Shown: piece by piece, positions 55,836-64,000 of the stretch
Layout: each line of letters begins with the position of its first letter
How positions within the stretch are numbered: the first letter of the stretch is position 1
DNA from: Ostrinia nubilalis
Lineage: Eukaryota > Arthropoda > Insecta > Lepidoptera > Crambidae
Assembly: GCF_963855985.1 (NCBI RefSeq)
Contig: NC_087090.1
Span: 17,420,501-17,484,500 of the forward strand
DNA: 64,000 nucleotides
Reading direction: 5' to 3'
Notes under the pieces: generated by a model
Told to the model about the DNA's origin: nothing
Databases searched by the model: none
Seen by the model: only the letters and a program-made list of their open reading frames with translations
Made by a program: the position numbers and the translations under genes

Positions 55836-57026
55836 GTAAGTTGGTACAGATGTTTCCAGATCTAAATTAGGAACGTGGATAAAAAAACAGTTTACACCAA
55901 AAGTTCAGATGTCATTAGCATGGACCGATAATTTTAATACTCTTCAGAACTAACTCTTGAAAATTGTTTACCATAACCATATTTCATTTACCTATACCAA
56001 AATAGAATTGAAAATTTTCCTTTTATCGAGAAAGCTATGTAGGTAATTATTGTCATTATTATATTGCAAGTTGCGGGAAGTGCTACGAGTACAAACCAAA
56101 TTGATTACTTTAGTAGTTGAAATGTTTCAATATCTCTGTCACTCATTTCCAGTGCATTGGTAATCTGACTCCGCTTAGTCGGTAGAAATCTGAGCACGTA
56201 TCAATCATACTCATGCACACATAGAATTGCATACAAAATTGTGGCTAGAAGGTAGGATACCCAGTAAAAATTAATAACTTATAGTTATAAAATAATATAG
56301 TTTAGCTACTTATGTATGATTAGATTACGCGTGTTCTGCGTGTAGAAGGATAAATGCAGTTGTAGGATCACAGATTACATTTTAATGACCATTGTGTTCA
56401 TTCATAAATTCATGCATTTTATTAATTTAACCTTAACTGAATAGGTTTATGATATTACTTAGCAACGCATGCAGTATAAAGTAAATGTAAACATGTTTTA
56501 TCAGTTTAAATAAGTAATGAATTTTTACGTAGGTAAGTCTATATTACCTACTTACTTTCATAACTCCTAACTCGTTTGAGCATCTTACCTTTTTTAATTA
56601 CTCGTGCTCCACCTGACCAAACCTCAGTACCTCTAGCATGAACAACTTTCGTCTTCGAATCGTTTGCGTATTCAACAAAAGTCTATATTCAACCTTCGAA
56701 TTAAACGATAAACGATAAATAACGTGACCATTTTGATTGTCAAAATAAGTTTAGTGCAACCATTTCTCATACTAAGTTCACTTAACGACACGTTCACAAG
56801 GGCGCTGTTTTAGTTTTCGTACTAAATCTTTAAATGGCGATTCGAATACGCAAGCGATTCAAAGTCGAAAGGTAGCTAGAGGTACTGGCCCACATTATAA
56901 TAAGACCCTTCAAGGAGCCGTCAAATTTAATAGATCATAACGATAACGATAATTAATCTATGGGGTTTATCTCGAGGCCATATCGTAACTGAAGAACTTT
57001 TGATAGGAATTGAGTAAGTAAGACGA

Positions 57027-57222
57027 AATGAGGGTTTTCGCGAATGAAAAATCCGCTAGATGGCAACACGTAGACGCGAGGTCCAAACTCCAAATGCTGC
57101 ATGATTGGTTATTTTTGACATGACATTGACAGATATGTCAAAAATATTTAAAAGCGGTCCAGTAGTTTTTGAGCCTATTCATTACAACCAAACAAACAAA
57201 CAATTTTATACTATACTAGCTA
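57027..57222 (+). repeat. truncated foldback MITE joined to a Helitron fragment
   Basis: ATGAGGGTTTTCGCGAATGA to about 57140 matches one and a bit arms of the 52226 family. It is followed by CCAGTAGTTTTTGAGCCTAT, the reverse of the Helitron interior at 19610. Confidence 0.6.
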
Positions 57223-57814
57223 ATTTCATCGAAATCTGTTCAGTTGCCATGTTTAGCCTTTCGCTTTGACTTATTTCTGCTTCTCCAAACGTAAAAAACT
57301 TTACTATTTTATTACTAGACTCGTCCAAGAGACCAAAGGCTTTGAGTAAATCTTACTTCACTCTGTTTCAAAGATAAGATTCATCTTCAGCTTTTTAATT
57401 AATTAGGATATCTTAGTCGCTAATAACTATAGTTTTCTGTATGATTCTCTAAAGCGGTCGCTAATGGTATACGTTTAGATTTCCGTGCTAGAGACAATTA
57501 GTACAAATAACACTAACCCAGTTCGAACTGCATTTGAGCCATTTGTTTTACTAAACGCTACTAAAATAATTGCAAGAATGCAGTGTCAAGTCTTTGTAAA
57601 TCTGTTTCCTGAAAGTATTTTACCAATAAATACAAAAGGGTATCTCTGAATTTAATCGTAATACATATTTAGAACATTTTACACTGCTCTGTGTAGTCCA
57701 TAACTTAGTACCTACTTACTTAGGTGCGTAAAGCTATGTAACCAGCCAAGAGATATAAAAATTCATAGAAAGAAAAATATACAAAAAAAATAAAATAACC
57801 TTGGAACCAATACA

Positions 57815-57925
57815 AACAGATATTTTCATTCATGCACATTTTTTGTATGCTACCGAAATCGAACCCGCGACCTCTGGCATTGAGAGCGATCCGGTACCAG
57901 GCCTGGCTCACTCCGCGCGGTACAT
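57815..57925 (-). repeat. tRNA-like SINE remnant
   Basis: On the minus strand a B-box-like GCGGGTTCGATTTCGG follows GCTCTCAATGCCAGAGG. An upstream A-box is weak. Not a functional tRNA. Confidence 0.4.
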
Positions 57926-58222
57926 CCGATAATTACCTACAGCGAAGCGCCCCGCCGGCGGGTATTATATCAGTCGAGTGTCACGCACGTGCCCGTCAGG
58001 ACGCTGGCGTGCGTTGTAGTATGATTATAATTCTATGATCGAAGTATTATTTAAAAATGGACATAAAGAGAAAGAAATATTGTGCGGCGTTCGGGTGTAC
58101 CGGATTTATCTTTTTTTTTCGCTTCACAAAGATGCTGAAAGGTATGTTGGCCATGTAGGTAATCAATAATTCTTAGGATAGAATAGGAACCTAACCTACT
58201 ATTACTACTGCTCAGAATGCGT

Positions 58223-58290
58223 TCGTTCGTTTCAGCCAAATGACGTCCACTGCTGGACAAAGGCCTCTCCCAAGGTTTTCCATAATGAAT
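58223..58290 (-). repeat. RTE 3' end fragment
   Basis: GTCCACTGCTGGACAAAGGC, preceded by TTCGTTCGTTTCAGCC, is the reversed RTE end seen at 7040-7100. Confidence 0.65.
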
Positions 58291-59278
58291 GCGTACTTAC
58301 CTACATACGTACTTCATTACAAATAAGTAGGTAGATTAATTATTTTTTCACTAGACAGCTGCAACCCTAACAGCGTAAGAAGAGTTCAGAGGCACGCGAT
58401 AGAAAGAGACAAAACTTGTAGGTGAATACAATTGTAGGTACGTAGTGCTGTGCGAGCTGAATTCCACTGTATCGCGTCGTAGCAAGACTCGCATTTATTT
58501 AAATCGTCTTGCGGAGTAATCCTTCTGTACCTGTACTATTACTTATTCTGTGCCGGTACCCAAGACTGTCCAGTACCGAGCCAATGGCCGTCAAATGTAG
58601 AAAAAAACCAAGTCCCCCTGATGACTCGGCGATATTTTAACCCGTTTCCTACCGTCTAAGACCCCCTGCATCCCGTCGTCGCTCAATGCCGAGGGAGTGG
58701 AAAAAACCATTAATGTCTGACCTGGCCTTGTGTCTGCTAAGGCAATCTTAGGAACATAATCCCATTCTGAATACAGATATCTATTATTCATGAATAGAAT
58801 AAGTTTGAGTTTGTTATTTTGAATCTATAGGACATTCACAATAATGAAGCTGAAAACTTATACATATTTACTGACTGTTTTGTATCTTTTTGCTTAATTC
58901 GATTGAGAGAAGCGGCAAATTGATAAAACGATGATATAAATAATTTAATTATAGTTAACATATTATTGATTGATGGTCTATTATAAAATTGTTAATCATG
59001 ATTTCAACGATTTTATTGAACTTTGGCTTCTGGACTATAAGTTTGTTCAACAGTTATGAATGTTACGTTAGCTAAGCCCATAGAGTTATTATAACTCTAT
59101 GGCTAAGCCAGTATATTTACTTAAATGAACAATGGTTCTGCAAATGTTTGATAAAATTATCTACTGAGAACTGTAAAGACACAACAAAGATTAATGTGAC
59201 TTTATTTGCAGTGGCAAGGTTGTGATTGTTATGATAATCCTACTAGCATAGAGGGCGAAGGTTTATGTAAATAAGGTA

Positions 59279-59390
59279 CGGGACTAAGTATTCCCAACTC
59301 TCTTCATACTGCGGCTCTGCAACTCCTGTGGAGCCAGGATCTTGGTCGCCAGTAAAAACTTATCAATGAAGGTCAAGTTAAATGCAAGCA
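59279..59390 (+). repeat. fragment of the retroposon family seen at 30241
   Basis: CGGGACTAAGTATTCCCAAC, CTGCAACTCCTGTGGAGCCA and CAATGAAGGTCAAGTT occur in the same order as at 30241-30345, then similarity stops. Confidence 0.6.
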
Positions 59391-60186
59391 TAATTTGGTG
59401 TAGTTATTTTACGTTTAAAGCATGATTTGTAATCTGTTTTTCATCACAAGTATTTCTGTAGCCTGTAACAGACTGAAATACGAGTAGTTACCTATTTAAG
59501 CGATACTTATTAATAATAATTAGCATGTAAACACCTTGATATGGACACTTGAACATATAGAGAGAAAGAAAATTGTATTATTATGACCTAACATCACAGA
59601 CACAGGTGATAAAAGTAATTAAAACATTAAAAAACGAATGTACAAACAAATTAATGCCACCAAAATTATCGCTATCCCGATGTTAAAATCAAATCGACCT
59701 CAATCAGCATTATGTTGCCAGGTTGCCACCCCTCAGTGACGTAGGCCATGACCCTAGTTTTGGTCGCAATTTCAAGACGTGATAGTCACATGGCTGGATA
59801 ATAAAATAATAAAATAAACATAACACTTAGTAAATAGTTAAGTAATAAAATTGGTTAGTTTATAAAAAAATCTGAGCAAATTGTATAAAAATTAAATACG
59901 TAAACATGATTTAATTTCCTTCTCTGCAGTAAAATCAAGAAACCTACGAATTCTGCGTCTAGTCTGTTCTTACAGTTATTGATGGATCAGTGAAGTCATA
60001 TCCACTCTGGAGTGTAGGGCAAAGGGCCAAATCTACACTCGTCCACTTTCGTGGGATGAATCCACAACCGCAACTGTGCTTGGCCTTGTCTGGAGCAGTT
60101 ATTAATATTTAATTGTCCGATGGCATGGTAATGAATAAACTAAACAAACAGGCGATTGCAGTTCTACATAGTTCGCGAAATCGTAA

Positions 60187-60327
60187 GAGCGCTTTCACAT
60201 TAGGGCGTTAGTAGCGGCAGCGGCGTTTTTGTAATGTGAAGGGAGGCATCAGCTGTCACATAGTATGAAATTTTCGGCAGCGCGTCTGTCGCGCTGCTAA
60301 ATCGCCTAAATGTGAAAGCGCTCTAAT
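60187..60327 (+). mobile_element. MITE (AGAGCGCTTTCACATTAGG termini)
   Basis: AGAGCGCTTTCACATTAGG is inverted as CCTAAATGTGAAAGCGCTCT. About 140 bases, GC-rich centre. Confidence 0.75.
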
Positions 60328-61110
60328 ACGACAAAAATAATTGAATCGATTTTAAAAACGAATCGCAGCCGTATGCAAAGCAGGAATTTTTGCATATTCT
60401 CCATAAATGAGCCATATTCTGTGAATAATTTACCCTACATAAATACATGTAAATCCAAGCCTCAGGGGTCGCCCCACTGCCAACTAGTTTTTGCAATTCA
60501 AAGCCGGTATAACAAAGCGTTTCTCATCAAAATACGATAAACCCGTCCTCGACACGATGGCCATACATCCCATACACTGGATCCCTCCATACAAATCTGT
60601 ATTCATCAGTCCCCTCAATAGCTTTGTCGTTTCAAGGGCATGTTCGTTTCACATGGATTCACATGCGTATACGATTGATGACTGAAAATTAGTTGGGCAA
60701 AGCTGAGAAACTTGCTAAAATAAAATCCCTTATCTTAGAACTTCAGTGCAATAAAATAGGTAAATTCAATTAGGTATATTTATGTAAAGATAACATTAGA
60801 CAAGCTTAAAAGCTTCTTGGCTTTTTTCAGATCTTTGGGTTTAGATAAATAAAATAAACTGAAAATACCTCATGCAATGACTTTTCTTTCAGTGTTGTTG
60901 TTGGAAACATTTGCAATGTCTTGCAACATAATGATAGTGGTCTTTCGTTGTTAGAACCAAAGGAATAAAATTATTCAGAACTTCTTATATTTATCACTTT
61001 CTGTATACTCGACTCGTCGTAGACTAGTGATGGTAGTTACTGAAATAGGTTTTTAGTGGATCCATAGTTGATTGACAGGTCTGCAGTTAGGTACTGAAAA
61101 AGTTTTAAAG

Positions 61111-61270
61111 CTTTAACCACACCAACGCGTGCAAATCGCAGTCGCCGGCGCGATCAAGGGCCAATGACAGGTCGAGCGACCCTTGACAGTTCACGCGACC
61201 TGTCATTTCCCTATGATCGCACCGTGATCGCGCCGGCTATGGCGATCTGCACGCGTTGGTGTGGTTGAAG
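61111..61270 (+). mobile_element. MITE family D, uninterrupted copy
   Basis: CTTTAACCACACCAACGCGT at the left, ACGCGTTGGTGTGGTTGAAG at the right. Its centre has a single CCTTGA, the empty site for the insertion at 13586-14349. Confidence 0.85.
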
Positions 61271-64000
61271 TTCTTATATAGACATATTATAGGCACAGAT
61301 TTACTATTAGTCTACATGCCTATCAAGCACAGGACGTGAGCGCGCACGCAAGCTATAAAACAACACTAAACCAACGGAAGCCGCCACTCGCGCCACAAAC
61401 TAACAGCGGCCACATTTTTAATTAATTCGTCCGTTAGCGAAAGGTGTCCAAGGTAACCCATTAGTGCGTCCCGCTTTTTTGTAATGGTATTTTCTCTTCA
61501 GAACTTTAAAAGAATTAAGCTTTTTTATTGCTTCGTGACGTCTTCCCCTTTTATTTCGAACAATGAACTTGATTTGACTGATAGAGATCGTTTATTTGTG
61601 GTAAGGCTGCAATGTTGAGCTGTTCTTGTTTAACTTACATGCATCTAAAGAGAAATGGGTGATGTCTGTTGTTCTTAGTTGTAATTCGGGTGAGCTTTTA
61701 TAATCTGGCGAATTCCTACAGTTTCGTAACTTCGTAGACAATATAGTCCGCGCCACTAGACTTCAGCAGTTCAGCACGTATTTAAGTTACGATGAAGCCT
61801 ATTAAAACCGACTATCAAGTAATTTTGTAAACGTTAGTAACTTTTCTGAACTTTCAGTCCAAGCATGCACGCCCCCGGAAGTGTCGCTTTCTTTGGAAAA
61901 TACTTTAATTGCGTTTTCAACTGAAACATTTAGAGTATTTCAGCCGAGCTGATAAGTCCTAAGGAAGGATGACTACGAGTATAAGGGCATAGTTTCAATC
62001 GAGTTAATGCATATTTTTTATTTGTTTCCATGATTGTCAGTGTCTATTGGCGCGAATCACAGACAGCATTAACCTCGTAATGTTTACACGTCTGGTGGCT
62101 AGTGTTTACAATGGATTACGGGCATTCAGCCGAAAATACAACTTTTTCAGCTTTTCCATGAGCGATGTTTGTTATGGTGTACGCTCAGATCATAGAAAGA
62201 GAATAGATATGAAGTCGCGCGTAACTACAACGAGAACCAGTGTCCCCACATTTCCCCCACCACAGCTCCCACACACACATTCAACTGTGTAAAAACAAAG
62301 CGACTGAGAGTCCACGACAACATGTGCAACCGGCTTAAAAGTGCTGTGATTGGCCAGAAGGCGTGCCTTATGGCCAATCAATGGCCGCGTGACGTGACGC
62401 ACACTTTGAAAAAAGCAATTAGAGAGAAGAAAGATAAAATGGAGTCGATAAGATATCGATACTTTAAATCCTGGGGGCAAGGCTCGAAATTAGTTTAAAA
62501 AATGCTTGTATGAAAACCTTTTTATTATAATACGTTATTATTATGTTCTTTAACGATTTTTGCATAAAGGAGTCAGTTCCATTTTGTATGGACGAAAAAC
62601 TCAGAATCAATTATTGGGACTAAATGAAGTTACCTTATATTAATTTACCCCAACCAAAGCTCAATGTCGTTATCGATGGAGTATAGAAGTTATAGACTGA
62701 CAAAGTTTGTATGAAAAGTCATGGGTTAAGTAGGTACTTGCGATTTTTACCAGTATTTACAATATTGGTAATATATTATTATTTACTTTACTACTAACTA
62801 CTATCGCGCATTAACTTTTTAATTATGGCGAAATTCGTACCGCCTATGTTTATCAAAAATAATGCCTATATTATATTACATAGTTGACAGTTACTAATCA
62901 CTTCTACTATTGTTATTGTTTTTGTAAAAACTTAAAAATCGCAAGCAACTCAAGATTTTTTCATTCAAAATTAGAAAATAGAAAATAATAATTTACTTCT
63001 ATTTATCGATAATAGGAAACCGTATTAGAACACGAGCCCTGCACTATGTTACGACCGGCACTTGCGGCCGTACTGTGTATTTTCACGCGTCAGTGGATAT
63101 CGGAAGAAATAAAATACATTGCGCAGTAGTTACGCATGACATAAAGTGGTTGCTAACTAAATCGTCAATGTACAACGTGTTTGAATTTTTATCACCACTA
63201 ATTTCGATATCGCAGTAAATGTCACGGCACTGAATTCGTTCGTAAAAATGTTTAGTTTTTTTTATTTATAAGCAAAATACCAATGGATTTGCAATACTTA
63301 CATGTGGTAAATGACTTCATGGTTCCTGTAGTTCTTCGTTTCACTTATGTTATTGCACGTTACGATGCATTATCCAACAATATCTTAGAACATTTCCTCA
63401 GTACGACTGAATCGCGACTAACATGGCGTCGCGGGCGATGTTCGTTTCTGGGCATATCGCGGAGACACGCGCCACGCCCCCGTTTCACATCTATTCCCTT
63501 CTATGATCTGAGGGTGTACGTAACATGTATGAAATGCTGCCAAACATGTTAGACAGTGAGGCCATTTCTTGCAGTCATTCTTGTGTAAAGCTAATTTAGA
63601 AACAGGTGAATCTAAATTGATTTATGAACATGTCTTTTCAATTTTAAATTACCAGTGAAAACTCATAGGCTTGTGTAAGACTTATTATTTTTATTCTACA
63701 TGTATCATAATATAAGCTGTATGTTTTCCTAATAAAGAAAAATAAAATAAAACAAATTAGTATTTATAATAATCATAACGCTTGAATTTAACGGTCAATC
63801 AAAATCGAAAATGTCTTTATATTTGTGTGGACTAATTAAATTAGTACTATCAGATCGTTAAATTTTGCTCTTGGAGCCTTTACATGTCACAACAAATACC
63901 AATTAATATCTAAAACTAAATCAGCGCTTAAAAGTTTAATTAATTCTTTCTTTTCATATACTTCAGTCATAAAATAAAGATACTCGTAGTCTAATGGTGC

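Larger units (their letters stand above)
55836..64000. other. long first intron of the second beta-subunit gene
   Basis: No further exon of the gene recognised. It contains the repeats listed separately and otherwise AT-rich sequence. Frames at 60491, 62047 and 63283 have no recognisable domain. A perfect 25-base palindrome CCATAGAGTTATTATAACTC... lies at 59079-59103. Confidence 0.45.

Overview
The window is animal nuclear DNA, and the repeats point to Lepidoptera. Genes have spliced GT/AG introns and AATAAA signals and sit in AT-rich DNA. The repeats include Helitrons that end in CTAG inside A|T sites, RTE-type LINE ends, tRNA-like SINE fragments and many small inverted-repeat DNA transposons. 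There are no bacterial operons, CRISPR arrays or rRNA genes. All identifications come from reading translated exons; no database search was run.

Layout. (1) 1-4570: intergenic, repeat-rich. (2) 4677-10309 (+): PPP1R11 (PP1 inhibitor-3), four exons. A complete three-exon CaiB/BaiF CoA-transferase gene (SUGCT-like, 4865-6642, +) lies inside its first intron. The 3' end of that intron is a tandem array that repeats the splice acceptor. (3) 10310-16600: MITEs, a LINE-tail insertion and AT-rich DNA. (4) 16616-29854 (-): shugoshin, twelve exons, 543 aa, ending in a 16-nt last exon that encodes the terminal K-M-R-R. Its introns are packed with transposons. (5) 31802-32479 (+): GAR1, single exon. (6) 33097-33802 (-): EMC5/MMGT1, three exons. 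(7) 34433-48739: two P-element-like transposons in head-to-head orientation. (8) 48857-53616 (+): Na+/K+-ATPase beta subunit (nervana type), six exons. (9) 55700-55835 (+): first exon of a second beta-subunit gene, whose intron runs past the window end.

The main discovery is region 7. Two copies of one THAP-domain P-type transposon (E1, minus; E2, plus) lie back to back. Each has its own perfect 8-bp target duplication (ATGAGGCT and CTGGTCAC), and the two target sites overlap by two bases. E1 is an internally deleted, frameshifted and prematurely stopped copy. E2 reads through six exons as an uninterrupted 930-residue transposase, although three further insertions sit inside it, one of which carries a truncated LINE. 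E1 gives the exact empty site for each of them. The pair landed between the divergent start codons of EMC5 and the Na+/K+-ATPase beta gene, about 115 bp from the latter's ATG, and each P copy points outward at the neighbouring gene.

Functional links among the host genes are loose. Shugoshin recruits PP2A and PPP1R11 inhibits PP1, so two phosphatase regulators are convergent neighbours. EMC5 (membrane-protein insertion) and the Na+/K+-ATPase beta subunit share an intergenic promoter region now split by 14.3 kb of transposon.
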